From NCBI GenBank assembly GCA_019187225.1, contig JABAQQ010000009.1:52546-116545 (forward strand): a DNA stretch of 64,000 nucleotides. Direction: 5' to 3'. The notes beneath the pieces are model-generated. The model saw only the letters and a program-made list of their open reading frames with translations. It was not told where the DNA came from and ran no database searches. Numbering within the stretch: position 1 is the first letter of the stretch; each line of letters begins with the position of its first letter. The DNA is from Saprospiraceae bacterium. Its GTDB lineage: Bacteria > Bacteroidota > Bacteroidia > Chitinophagales > Saprospiraceae. A program made the translations under genes and the position numbers. Below are positions 18,163 through 26,695 of the stretch, one piece after another.

Positions 18163-19482
18163 ATGAAAAATTCAATCCTGAATCTGTTTTTTTTCACGTC
18201 CCTGGCGACGCTCGACGCTCAAAACTGGACACCTGTGGCCAATGGAATGTTGCCCGTCAACTACGTCGTCTTCAGCATTTCCGCAGTTGGCGACCATGTC
18301 GTGTGGGCCGTCGCTTCGCAGGAATATTACCAGGCGCCCATACCTGCTTCGCATCAGTCGTACGTTCTCCGTACGTCCGACGGGGGGCAGAATTGGACCG
18401 TCGCTGCTGTCGAAGAAGCAGCAGGCACCATCAGTTTTCAAATCGTGGCAGTGGATTCACTCACCGCCTGGATCACCACGCAGGATTATGGCAGCGGCCC
18501 CGGTTGGGCGCTGTATCAGACCTCCGATGGAGGCAATGTCTGGACAAAAAAACTCACCAATGTTGCTGCCGGTGTCGCTCTGAACCGTTTTGCCGACGGT
18601 CAGCACTGGCTGGCGCACAACCGCCAGGGAATAAGCCGTTCTGCTAATGACGGCATGAACTGGACCAATGCTACCATTTCGGGTTATCAGAGCGGAGAAT
18701 ATCAGGGTTTGTATTCGGGAACCAATATGTCCGGAACCGTGGGCGACACGCTTTGGAACGGCACTTCTGCCGGGCGCATCGTGCGATTTACAAACTACGG
18801 CCAGTCGCCTCAGTTCTTCAATACCGGTCTCGGAACCGCTACCAACGTCACTTCTGTCGCTTTCCACGACCATCTTCATGGCCTGGCATATGGCCTCAAC
18901 ATCCTGGGCAACCATCGGATCACGCGCAGTCAGGACGGTGGCGCTACCTGGACGTTGCTCACACAACAACCGGATAATACCGTCGGCTGGAGCATCGCTG
19001 CCGTACCGGGCGCCCCCGGTTTTTATGTGCTGGCCTCCAACTTCAGTCAGGCGCAGGGCAAAGTAGCCACTACCACCAATTTCGGCGATTCCTGGTCGGT
19101 CGAAAACATCGGTCAATCGCTCAACGCGATAACATTTACAAGTCCGACAACAGGATGGATCGGCGCCGGCAAAATCACGGACGATACGCAACCCTCCCTG
19201 TTTAAATACACCGGCGCTCCTCTTGTAAACGCCGTTACCCCCACTGTACTTCCGGTCTTCTCGGTCTCTCCCAACCCGGTACGAGATGTCATCCGTTTTG
19301 ATTTTGAAGGATCAGAAGCCAAAACGGTAGTGGCCACTCTGACCGATAACAACGGGCGAAGTGTTTTTTCCGGTAAGATCGCAGACAAACAATTAAAAGT
19401 AAGTCATTTGCCACCCGGCACTTATTTTTTGAAGATCGAAACGGAGAGAATAGCCGGTGTGGTGAAAGTGGTAAAAAACTAA
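18163..19482 (+). CDS. T9SS-secreted beta-propeller (YCF48/BNR-like) protein
   Basis: 439 residues. A signal peptide (MKNSILNLFFFTSLATLDA) leads into repeated propeller blades with the Asp-box pattern (RTSDGGQNWTVAAVEE, YQTSDGGNVWTKKL, TRSQDGGATWTLLTQ, TTNFGDSWSVE), the arrangement found in YCF48-like and sialidase-like propellers. The last 75 residues are a type A T9SS sorting domain (FSVSPNPVRDVIRFDFEG, then VSHLPPGTYFLKI, ending VVKVVKN), so the protein is probably carried across the outer membrane and released or attached. No catalytic residues of sialidases are apparent. Function is likely binding or structural. Confidence 0.85.
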   Translation: MKNSILNLFFFTSLATLDAQNWTPVANGMLPVNYVVFSISAVGDHVVWAVASQEYYQAPIPASHQSYVLRTSDGGQNWTVAAVEEAAGTISFQIVAVDSLTAWITTQDYGSGPGWALYQTSDGGNVWTKKLTNVAAGVALNRFADGQHWLAHNRQGISRSANDGMNWTNATISGYQSGEYQGLYSGTNMSGTVGDTLWNGTSAGRIVRFTNYGQSPQFFNTGLGTATNVTSVAFHDHLHGLAYGLNILGNHRITRSQDGGATWTLLTQQPDNTVGWSIAAVPGAPGFYVLASNFSQAQGKVATTTNFGDSWSVENIGQSLNAITFTSPTTGWIGAGKITDDTQPSLFKYTGAPLVNAVTPTVLPVFSVSPNPVRDVIRFDFEGSEAKTVVATLTDNNGRSVFSGKIADKQLKVSHLPPGTYFLKIETERIAGVVKVVKN

Positions 19483-19620
19483 ACGAGTGAATGAGGTTGA
19501 TTCCTTTCATAATTGCGCCAATTACCCACTGTTCTGACCACTTCCGTATAATTCGGCTTTTCAAATCCTGTGCGTGCCGTAACATTGCAGGGCAGTCGAC
19601 ATACTGTCTGCAAACGCACC

Positions 19621-20679
19621 ATGTCAAACTGGAACTGGACCCGAATTGGCCTGCACGTCGTGTTCTGGCTCGTTTATTTGCCCATCAACGCCGTGCTTTC
19701 CTGCGTCATCCGCGGCAAAACGCTGGAGGAGGAGTTTTTCGTTTCGCTCATCGGTGAAGCCTATTCGCTTCCCGTCAAGCTGGTGTTCGTTTATTTTATT
19801 TTCTACTACGTCATACCGCTTTATCTCGAACGCAGTAAGATCTGGCAACTTGTGAGTTTGCTGGTTTTATCCTTCGTCGTTGCCACGATTCTATACCGGC
19901 TCGAGATTGCCTGGATCTATTTCCCCATCAACAATCCCGATGTGATGGTGCAGATATTTTCCTTCAAAGGGATGATGCTCACCGTCTTCGACCTCTTCAT
20001 TACGCTGGCAGCTGCAATTACGGTTAAACTGCTGCGCATGCACTATAAAAGTCTCGAATTCGAGCAGGAATTGATCCGGGAAAAACTGCAAAGCGAACTC
20101 AACTTTCTGCGCGCGCAAACCAACCCGCACTTTCTTTTCAACACCCTCAACAACCTCTACGTATTGGCACGCAAAAAATCGGACAAAACCGCCGATGCCA
20201 TCATGATGTTGTCCAAGATCATGCGTTTCGTGCTCTACGAATGCCGGGCGCCGCGCATCGCGGTGGGCGACGAAGCCAAAGTCATCCAGGATTACATCGA
20301 ACTCGAAAAACTGCGCTACAACAAACGCCTGCACGTGGATTACCTGGAATCGCTGGACAACCCTCATACCCCCATCGCGCCGCTCTTGCTCCTTCCCTTT
20401 GTGGAGAACAGTTTTAAACACGGCGCCAGCGGCACGACCGGCGACGTGGAGATCCATATCCAACTTACCCTGCGCGAACACGAACTTTCTTTTTCCGTCA
20501 AAAACACGGTAGACAATGACTTCGAATTGCCAGCCAACGGCAACAACGGCGGCGGTATCGGCCTGAAAAATGTGCAGCGCCAACTCGATCTTCTTTATCC
20601 CGGACAATACACCCTCACAACAGGCCGGGAAAATGGATTTTTTGAAGCTGGTTTGAATATCCGGCTAACTGAAAATTGA
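19621..20679 (+). CDS. LytS-type sensor histidine kinase
   Basis: 352 residues from the ATG at 19621, preferred over an upstream TTG extension because it puts the first membrane helix at the N-terminus. Four membrane segments occupy residues about 8-140 with short loops, so it senses in or near the membrane. A coiled coil leads to the His_kinase block: His170 in NPHFLFNTLNNLYVL is the phospho-acceptor. The HATPase region follows, with LLLLPFVENSFKHG and GGIGLKNVQRQLDLLY. Its usual partner is a LytTR response regulator, but no such gene lies on either side; the next genes are an ECF sigma factor pair. The partner must be elsewhere. Confidence 0.88.
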   Translation: MSNWNWTRIGLHVVFWLVYLPINAVLSCVIRGKTLEEEFFVSLIGEAYSLPVKLVFVYFIFYYVIPLYLERSKIWQLVSLLVLSFVVATILYRLEIAWIYFPINNPDVMVQIFSFKGMMLTVFDLFITLAAAITVKLLRMHYKSLEFEQELIREKLQSELNFLRAQTNPHFLFNTLNNLYVLARKKSDKTADAIMMLSKIMRFVLYECRAPRIAVGDEAKVIQDYIELEKLRYNKRLHVDYLESLDNPHTPIAPLLLLPFVENSFKHGASGTTGDVEIHIQLTLREHELSFSVKNTVDNDFELPANGNNGGGIGLKNVQRQLDLLYPGQYTLTTGRENGFFEAGLNIRLTEN

Positions 20680-20814
20680 GTTAAAGCCTCTTCAGGGTTT
20701 GTTCCCTCCGTCGAAGCGCTATAATTTGCCCCCTTTCCGGCGTTTCTGAAAAAATTTTTTACTGCCGGGCAACCGTTTCACCATCAACACCGCCAATTAA
20801 GCGTTTACAGCCTC

Positions 20815-21360
20815 ATGCAACAGTTGAACGACCAGGAATTGGTAAGTGGCGTGCTGCGCGGCAGTCCGGCGCACCAGTCGGCGCTTTACCGCCAGTACAG
20901 CGTACCGATGTTCCGGGTAGTGCTTCGGTTTGCACGAGACAAGGCAGAAGCCGAGGATATGTTGCAGGACGGTTTTATCCGCGTGTTCCGCGACATGGGT
21001 CAATTTCGCGGGGAAGGAGCGCTGGGCGGATGGATCCGTCGGATCATGGTCAATACCGCCTTGAGCCACCTGCGCAAACAACGCGACTTCATCCGGGACA
21101 CGGCGGATTTCAGTCCATTTGAAAGCCGTTTCAGAACCGAAGAGGATTTCGCAGCGAATCTCGACGCCGAAACGTTGATGAAATACCTCCAGAAGTTACC
21201 GCCCGGATACCGCGCCGTGTTCAACCTGTATGCCATTGATGGTTTCAGCCACGAAGAAATCGCCGAACAATTAGGCATTTCTATAGGAACCAGCAAAAGC
21301 CAGTTGTTCAAAGCGCGGGAATACCTCAAAAAAATGCTGGATAAATCCTTTATTACTTAA
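20815..21360 (+). CDS. ECF-type RNA polymerase sigma-70 factor
   Basis: 181 residues. Region 2 is visible as LYRQYSVPMFRVVLRF, then AEDMLQDGFIRVFRDM, and GGWIRRIMVNTALSHLRK. Region 4 follows as KLPPGYRAVFNLYAIDGFSH, then EIAEQLGISIGTSKSQLFKA. This is the short two-domain layout of extracytoplasmic-function sigma factors that direct polymerase to dedicated promoters when released from an anti-sigma factor. The gene starts at ATG 20815 and is followed 31 bases later by a one-helix membrane protein that fits that role. A purine-rich ribosome site is not obvious, which is usual in this phylum. Confidence 0.92.
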   Translation: MQQLNDQELVSGVLRGSPAHQSALYRQYSVPMFRVVLRFARDKAEAEDMLQDGFIRVFRDMGQFRGEGALGGWIRRIMVNTALSHLRKQRDFIRDTADFSPFESRFRTEEDFAANLDAETLMKYLQKLPPGYRAVFNLYAIDGFSHEEIAEQLGISIGTSKSQLFKAREYLKKMLDKSFIT

Positions 21361-21391
21361 ACACGCCTTCAATACACTGATTCTCAAACCA

Positions 21392-22000
21392 ATGACTGAG
21401 CAAAAAGATTTTGAGTCGCTCGACGAACTCTTCCGGAAAACGTTCGATAATCTGCCGGATACACCCGCAAAATCGGGATGGGATACGCCCACCGAAAGGG
21501 TGTGGCAGCATGTACAAAAAGAAATAAGGCCGCCGCGAACGGGCTGGAGTGCTCAGGCACTAACGCTCATTGCTGCATTTGCCGTTACCCTCGCCGTCGG
21601 ATTATACCTCTACTTCAACCACCCGGCTCAGCCAGAAGTACCTGCGACTGCCCCAGCGGCAACGACTGCCGAAACTGCACAACAAGAGCCGGCAAATGCC
21701 GCAGAACCAGGAGCCGAAATCCCGCAGGGCATATCTGAAGCGCCCCCGGTTTTACCAGAAAGAGCCGGACACAAAAAAACGGCTCCGGCGAAAAAACCGG
21801 TTCCGCGCAATTCAATGGAAATCGAAGCAGCGAAATCGCTGGTAACCGACTCTAACGCCAGCAAAGCGGTTGAACGCGAACGCAATGCGCCCAATACAAC
21901 CCTCCGCCGCAAAGCCGAACTGGCTAAAAGGGCCGAACAAGCATGGAAAACTCCCCTCCCGCCTCTGCCTCAGCGCTGGCCGGGGAAATCCGAAAACTGA
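21392..22000 (+). CDS. Probable anti-sigma factor, single-pass membrane protein
   Basis: 202 residues. A short acidic cytoplasmic N-terminus (EQKDFESLDELFRKTFDN) is followed by W-x-T-P-x-E-x-V-W-x-x-V and one membrane helix at about residues 52-70 (LTLIAAFAVTLAVGLYLYF). The outer part is low-complexity, rich in Ala, Pro, Glu and Lys. This layout, directly behind an ECF sigma gene, is typical of Bacteroidota anti-sigma partners, although the sequence lacks a zinc-binding HxxxCxxC. The assignment rests mostly on position and topology. Confidence 0.6.
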   Translation: MTEQKDFESLDELFRKTFDNLPDTPAKSGWDTPTERVWQHVQKEIRPPRTGWSAQALTLIAAFAVTLAVGLYLYFNHPAQPEVPATAPAATTAETAQQEPANAAEPGAEIPQGISEAPPVLPERAGHKKTAPAKKPVPRNSMEIEAAKSLVTDSNASKAVERERNAPNTTLRRKAELAKRAEQAWKTPLPPLPQRWPGKSEN

Positions 22001-22053
22001 TCTTTCAGTAGGGGGCGAACAAAAACCGACAACATTTTAGCAGTAGTATAACC

Positions 22054-22086
22054 ATGAGTCATCCCGAATTTTCGGCGATGACTCAT
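22054..22086. terminator. Hairpin between convergent genes
   Basis: ATGAGTCATC and GATGACTCAT are perfect inverted copies, with an inner CCGAA/TTCGG pair, giving a stem of about 15 base pairs. The word GACTCAT recurs once more at 22104-22110. It lies between the end of the anti-sigma gene and the end of the NYN gene, so it can stop both transcripts. No long T run follows. Confidence 0.6.
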
Positions 22087-22131
22087 ATCGTTTATAAACC
22101 ACTGACTCATGTTATTTTTACTAAGTAGCCG

Positions 22132-22206
22132 GGCATTGGATTTCAGACATTGGACCTCAGACTAAATGATTGGTTTCCAATGTCTGATAGTCCAACGTCC
22201 AATGTC
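22132..22206. repeat. Stuttering palindrome, CCAATGTC/GGACATTGG word family
   Basis: The left side carries GGCATTGGATTTCAGACATT, then GGACC; the right side TTTCCAATGTCTGATAG and TCCAACGTCCAATGTC. CAGACATTGG pairs perfectly with CCAATGTCTG, and GACATTGGAC with GTCCAATGTC. The right half contains the same AGTCCAACGTCC word as the tandem array at 54401. It lies between convergent genes. Confidence 0.7.
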
Positions 22207-22226
22207 AATCTATTTTGTCCACATAC

Positions 22227-23141
22227 TTATTTGACCAGTTTCACATTCCGCGCGATCGGATCGCCGCGCTCGTTTTTCCCCATGGTGAATTCAACCATGT
22301 CGCCTTCGCGCAGATCATTGAAGTCTGTGTCAACGAGGAAAGAAAAATGGAAGAACAGGTTGTTCGTCTGCGGATAGGAAATGAATCCATATCCGTCTTT
22401 CAGACTAAAAATAGTACTGGTTTTTACCTCGCCTTCTTCCACTTCCACCGGTTCTTCACCGCTGCCATTGGTCGGTACTTTTTTGCGCTCTACGAATAAG
22501 CGGTTGACGGAGAAATGTTCATCGCTGTCCTTGTCAATGAATTTTTCCATGGCAACCGGGTAAGTTACTTCTTCCCAGAGATACTGAGAGGTGACCGTGC
22601 TGCGGCGGCGACCTTCTTCGTCAAAATATTCGTAATCCCATGCCATCAACATCACGCGAACGCCAAGGGTGTGTAGTTTGCGGACAAGTGGTACAAAGTC
22701 GCTGTCGGAAGCAATGAGTACCACGACGTCAAATTTCTTGTGCAGCGCCAGCTCAAAGGCTTCCAACGCCATCCAGACATCAATGCCGCGCTCCTGGCGG
22801 TAACCCATAAAAGTGGTACGGACAGGCAAATAGTGCGTCGTCACGCCTTCCATCATCAGGATATCGTCGAACAGGCGATCGTAAAACAGGCGATTCCCTT
22901 CCGCACTCGCTTCCTGCGCAGAAAGCCTGCCCCTGAAATAGTGGGCATCCACGATCTGACAATGGTGAAAGTCTTTTCCTTCCTCTTCCGCGATGCGATG
23001 TCGAACGAACTCGTGCAGACCGGCAATGCTGAGACGGTTGCGGCGTTCGTGGTGATAGGCGTAGTAATTGGAAACGTGGAGGAAATAATTACCGTCGTAA
23101 AAGACCCCAATCCGGGTCAAAGTATGCTGATTATCAGACAT
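22227..23141 (-). CDS. NYN-domain (LabA-like) protein with C-terminal cold-shock domain
   Basis: 304 residues. The N-terminal NYN nuclease-like domain (residues about 10-185) shows the acidic residues of the PIN-like fold: FYDGNYFLH near the start and VLIASDSDFVPLVRKL around residue 137. NYN domains cleave or bind RNA. Residues 245-304 form a cold-shock/S1-like barrel (GYGFISYPQTNNLFFHFS, then LREGDMVEFTMG), which binds single-stranded nucleic acid. The pairing points to RNA turnover or RNA quality control. It is a common Bacteroidota architecture, but its targets are unknown. The upstream 248 bases hold no other gene. Confidence 0.85.
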   Translation of the reverse strand: MSDNQHTLTRIGVFYDGNYFLHVSNYYAYHHERRNRLSIAGLHEFVRHRIAEEEGKDFHHCQIVDAHYFRGRLSAQEASAEGNRLFYDRLFDDILMMEGVTTHYLPVRTTFMGYRQERGIDVWMALEAFELALHKKFDVVVLIASDSDFVPLVRKLHTLGVRVMLMAWDYEYFDEEGRRRSTVTSQYLWEEVTYPVAMEKFIDKDSDEHFSVNRLFVERKKVPTNGSGEEPVEVEEGEVKTSTIFSLKDGYGFISYPQTNNLFFHFSFLVDTDFNDLREGDMVEFTMGKNERGDPIARNVKLVK

Positions 23142-23389
23142 TTAATTAAAAATTATTGATACTGAGTTTAAAACCGGCGTATCACTTTGGCAATGGGTGA
23201 AATAAATTGAAAAATGCAGGTTACAGGTTTTCTTTTCCTCGAAGCCGTAAGATGTCCGTTATAATTAGGGTGTGCAAAGGACAGGTTTTTCAATCAGAAA
23301 AACCATGCCGTTTTAATAAAAAATGTTGAAATGGATAAATGCTTTCAAAAGGCTATCAAACGTCTTTTAAGCGCCAGGAACCAATAATC
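23142..23389. other. Promoter spacer between NYN and thioesterase genes
   Basis: An A/T-rich spacer upstream of the minus-strand NYN gene and downstream of the thioesterase gene. I see no open frame, palindrome or repeat word here that stands out; it presumably contains the NYN promoter. Confidence 0.4.
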
Positions 23390-23929
23390 TCAGGGTTCCA
23401 GTTCGGCAAAAAATTTACGCAGTTCGGTTGCATCCTTCGGTTTGATCCGCCCGCCGAGGATGAGCCGGAGTTCCCTGCGCCGGGCAGCACCTTCGTAAAG
23501 TTGTTGTTCCTCATGGGCGAGGGGTAATACCGGCGGCACCTGCACGGGATTTTTCTTTTTGTCGTCCATGGCCACGAAGGTAAAATAGGCGTGGTTGCAA
23601 CGCCTGGGATGCTGGCCTTTGATGTCGTTGGCAAATACCTCCACATAAATTTCCACCGAAGTATTGAAAGCCCGCGTAACCGAGGCTTCCAGCGTGATCA
23701 CATCGCCAAGATGGATGGGATTTTGAAAAGAGATATAATCCACTGCGACGGTCACCACATGGGCTTCGCAGTGTTTTCCGGCGCATATCGCGCTCGCTAT
23801 GTCCATCCACCGCATCAGGTAGCCGCCCATCAGATTGCCCATCGGATTGGTGTCGTTGGGCATGATGAGTTCGGTCATGACGGTTTTGCTGTCAGCAACT
23901 TTTTTGGGGGTGAGATTCCGTTTAGACAT
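23390..23929 (-). CDS. Acyl-CoA thioesterase, hotdog fold (YciA/BFIT-like)
   Basis: 179 residues. The hotdog domain spans residues about 14-135: MPNDTNPMGNLMGGYLMRWM carries the conserved N and G before the central helix, followed by DIASAICAGKHCEAHVVTVA and DYISFQNPIHLGDVITLEA, the strand that carries family contacts. Such enzymes hydrolyse medium- or long-chain acyl-CoA to free acid and CoA in the cytoplasm. The C-terminal 40 residues are a basic tail. The start lies 10 bases after the DUF6580 stop on the same strand, with a GGTCATTA-word repeat between them acting as its leader; the two are likely co-transcribed. Confidence 0.88.
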   Translation of the reverse strand: MSKRNLTPKKVADSKTVMTELIMPNDTNPMGNLMGGYLMRWMDIASAICAGKHCEAHVVTVAVDYISFQNPIHLGDVITLEASVTRAFNTSVEIYVEVFANDIKGQHPRRCNHAYFTFVAMDDKKKNPVQVPPVLPLAHEEQQLYEGAARRRELRLILGGRIKPKDATELRKFFAELEP

Positions 23930-23930
23930 T

Positions 23931-23980
23931 TTGATGACCCTAATGACTTTTAATGACCCTTAATGACCCTCTTAATGACC
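23931..23980. repeat. GGGTCATTA word array supplying the DUF6580 stop codon
   Basis: Read on the minus strand it is four GGTCATTA words with small spacers, then AAAGTCATTAG. It encodes the last residues of DUF6580 (SLRVIKSH, then stop) and the leader of the thioesterase gene. A run of more than twenty bases is identical to part of the palindrome at 45171-45239. Confidence 0.75.
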
Positions 23981-24482
23981 ATTCGTATATCCCGAACATG
24001 ACTGCCGAGAAGAACAGATCACCCATCACCGTATTTCTCAAAAACGGTAAACCGGCGGTGTAGCAAGCCATCAGTCCTGCGGAAGTTTTGGGATACATGG
24101 CGCTTTCCACCCAAACGCTGAAGTTCGTGACAAGGAAGAAAATCGCCGAAGCGACCAGACTTGCAACAAGCACACGACCGGGCGACACTTTAATGCGCAG
24201 CAGCAGCCAGCCGGCCAACATGACCAGACCGAATGCAGCGTAAATCCACCAGGAAGTGACCAGGGTAAATTCAGGATAATACTGCCGGTAAACCAAATTG
24301 TTCAAAACAAGATCACTGACAAACAGCGCGATGAATGGAACAGCAAGGGTCAATACCTGGCGACTGAAGTAGGCAGCTCCAAAAAGCGCCATCGCGCCGA
24401 TAGGGGTAAAATTATCAGGATGAGGCAATAGGCGCGTGAGTGCCGCGAGAAAAACAAGTGCTATGGAGAGACGTAATTTCAT
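23940..24482 (-). CDS. DUF6580 family membrane protein
   Basis: 180 residues with five to six hydrophobic segments. The family opening LTRLLPHPDNFTPIGAMALF is clear; after it come AAYFSRQVLTLAVPFIALFV, SDLVLNNLVYRQYYPEF and a C-terminal block with MACYTAGLPFLRNTVMGDLF. Members resemble small substrate-capture subunits of ECF-type transporters, but the substrate is unknown. The last residues (RGSLRVIKSH) are encoded by the GGTCATTA word array and are therefore probably not part of the ancestral protein. It is the upstream partner of the thioesterase gene. Confidence 0.85.
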   Translation of the reverse strand: MKLRLSIALVFLAALTRLLPHPDNFTPIGAMALFGAAYFSRQVLTLAVPFIALFVSDLVLNNLVYRQYYPEFTLVTSWWIYAAFGLVMLAGWLLLRIKVSPGRVLVASLVASAIFFLVTNFSVWVESAMYPKTSAGLMACYTAGLPFLRNTVMGDLFFSAVMFGIYEWSLRGSLRVIKSH

Positions 24483-24652
24483 GTTGACTTAATTTTTGTT
24501 CGTTAGCGGGGCAAAGATAGGACGAACACTCCTTGCCAAGCGCCGTTTTTCGGAAAAACACTTTCCCAAAATGCTTTTGACGTATCATTGCGGCCATATT
24601 TATCGAGTCCGCACACACAAATCCCTTAAACAGCTTAATTTTTTTTGGAAAA

Positions 24653-26509
24653 ATGCAAAAACTGCTCCTTTCACTGCCGTTGCTCCTATGCTCGTTTTTT
24701 TCTTTTGCCCAACCCGAACGCTGGCAGCAACGGGCCGACTATGAAATGAACATTGATGTGGATGCCGGGAAAAACCAATATCGTGGCACGCAACGTATCA
24801 CTTATACCAACAACAGCCCCGATACGCTCGGCAAGGTATTTTACCACCTCTATTTCAATGCCTTCCAACCCGGCAGCATGATGGACGTCCGTTCGCGCAC
24901 CATTGCCGACGCCGATCCCCGGGTGGCCGACCGCATCTCTAAACTCAAACCGGAAGAATACGGATGGATCAGGGTCAACTCGCTGAAGCACAATGGGAAG
25001 GCGGTAAAATTTGAAACGAATGAAACCATCCTCGAAGTAACATTGAACGAGCCGGTGTTGCCGGGCAGCACTGCGGCCTTCGAAATGGAATGGGACGCCC
25101 AGGTGCCGGTACAGATCCGCCGCTCCGGACGCGACAGCCGCGAAGGCGTACGGTTTTCCATGACCCAGTGGTATCCAAAACTTTGCGAGTACGATTACCA
25201 GGGCTGGCATTCCAACCCTTACATCGCCCGGGAGTTCTACGGCGTATGGGGCGATTTCGACGTTAAGATATCCATTGATAAAAATTACCTCGTTGCAGCC
25301 GGCGGGTATCTGCAAAACCCGCAGGAAGTGGGATATGGCTATGAAGCGCCGGGACAAACCGTCAACCGCCCGGCGGGCGACAAACTGACCTGGCACTTCA
25401 AAACGCCCAATGTGCACGACTTCGCCTGGGCCGCCGACCCTGACTATAAGCATACCAAAATCAATGCAGCCGACGGCACCGTGATGCACTTTGTTTGGCA
25501 AAAAGATCAGAAATACGAAGATGCCTGGCAAAAACTGCCCGCCATCATGGATCGCGCCCGTACGATCATGAACAAGCATTTCGGAAAATATCCGCATCGC
25601 GAATACTACTTCATTCAGGGCGGCGACGGAGGCATGGAATACCCGCTGGCAACGCTCGTCACCGGCAACCGGGGACTGAGTTCACTGGTAGGCGTATCCG
25701 TGCATGAGCAAATGCATTCCTGGTATCAGATGGTGCTCGGCACCAATGAAAGCCTCTACGCCTGGATGGACGAAGGGTTTACGTCGTATGCCTCTACCAT
25801 CGTGGAAAATGAACTTGCCCGCGAAGGGTTGCTGCCGGATCAAAACGCAGAAGAGTATCCGTTTCTCGGCACTTACGGCGCTTATGCTCAACTCGCAACC
25901 AGCGGCCAGGAGGAGCCCCTCACTACCCACGCCGACCACTTCAATACCAACTACGCGTACGGACTGGCCGCCTATGTGAAAGGGGCTGTTTTTCTCCATC
26001 AAATGGAATATATCATTGGAAAACAGGCCTTTGAAAAAGGTCTGCTGCGCTATTACGACACCTGGAAATTCAAACATCCAAATGCCAACGACTGTATCAG
26101 GGTGTTTGAAAAACAAAGCGGGCTCGAACTCGACTGGTACAGGGAAGGCTGGGTAAATACCATCAATACCATTGACTATGCCATTGATACGGTGATCGCA
26201 GAGGGTCGCAGGAATACCCGGGTTCTGATAGGTCGCAAAGGCCGCATGGCGATGCCGCTCGACATCCTGGTGACGTACGACAATGGGGACAAAGAATTGT
26301 TTTACGCGCCGCTCGAGAGCATGCGCGGCGAAAAACCGGCAGAAAACGCCATGAAACGCACCGTACTGCCCGACCACCGTTGGGTAGACCCGTCCTTTGA
26401 GTTCGTCATTCCCGAAGGTGTGAAGCATATCGCCAGAGTCGAACTTGACCCATCACGGCGAATGGCCGACGTTGAACCGGAAAACAATGTGTGGGAGAAA
26501 AAAGAATAA
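24653..26509 (+). CDS. M1 family aminopeptidase, exported
   Basis: 618 residues with a signal peptide (MQKLLLSLPLLLCSFFSFAQ). The catalytic set of gluzincins is complete: exopeptidase motif GGMEYP before the metal site, zinc ligands in HEQMH (His351, His355) with catalytic Glu352, and Glu374 in WMDEGF at the expected 18-residue spacing. The N-terminal beta domain (YRGTQRITYTNNSPDTLG) and a C-terminal small domain (MPLDILVTYDNGDKELFY) complete the short periplasmic version of the family, which lacks the helical C-terminal repeat. It removes N-terminal amino acids from peptides, presumably in the periplasm for nutrition. Confidence 0.93.
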   Translation: MQKLLLSLPLLLCSFFSFAQPERWQQRADYEMNIDVDAGKNQYRGTQRITYTNNSPDTLGKVFYHLYFNAFQPGSMMDVRSRTIADADPRVADRISKLKPEEYGWIRVNSLKHNGKAVKFETNETILEVTLNEPVLPGSTAAFEMEWDAQVPVQIRRSGRDSREGVRFSMTQWYPKLCEYDYQGWHSNPYIAREFYGVWGDFDVKISIDKNYLVAAGGYLQNPQEVGYGYEAPGQTVNRPAGDKLTWHFKTPNVHDFAWAADPDYKHTKINAADGTVMHFVWQKDQKYEDAWQKLPAIMDRARTIMNKHFGKYPHREYYFIQGGDGGMEYPLATLVTGNRGLSSLVGVSVHEQMHSWYQMVLGTNESLYAWMDEGFTSYASTIVENELAREGLLPDQNAEEYPFLGTYGAYAQLATSGQEEPLTTHADHFNTNYAYGLAAYVKGAVFLHQMEYIIGKQAFEKGLLRYYDTWKFKHPNANDCIRVFEKQSGLELDWYREGWVNTINTIDYAIDTVIAEGRRNTRVLIGRKGRMAMPLDILVTYDNGDKELFYAPLESMRGEKPAENAMKRTVLPDHRWVDPSFEFVIPEGVKHIARVELDPSRRMADVEPENNVWEKKE

Positions 26510-26579
26510 GTATGCGGACAAAATATATTGACACTGTATATTGAACATTTAACCTTGACAACCAATTATTTAGTCAAAA

Positions 26580-26612
26580 ACCCAATGCCTAAAATCCAGT
26601 GTCCGCGTACTG
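26580..26612 (-). repeat. Diverged copy of the CATTGGATTTCAGACATTGG word element
   Basis: On the minus strand the sequence reads ACTGGATTTTAGGCATTGGG, then TTTTTGAC. It aligns over 28 bases with 22134-22161; every difference is a transition (C/T or A/G). It lies between the M1 peptidase gene and the next small gene. Confidence 0.5.
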
Positions 26613-26695
26613 AAGATTGAGTTTTTACATTTTTTTAACGTCTTATTTTTTCCGGGAATGCAACCATCAATGCATCTTTGCGTTTCAAACACACG

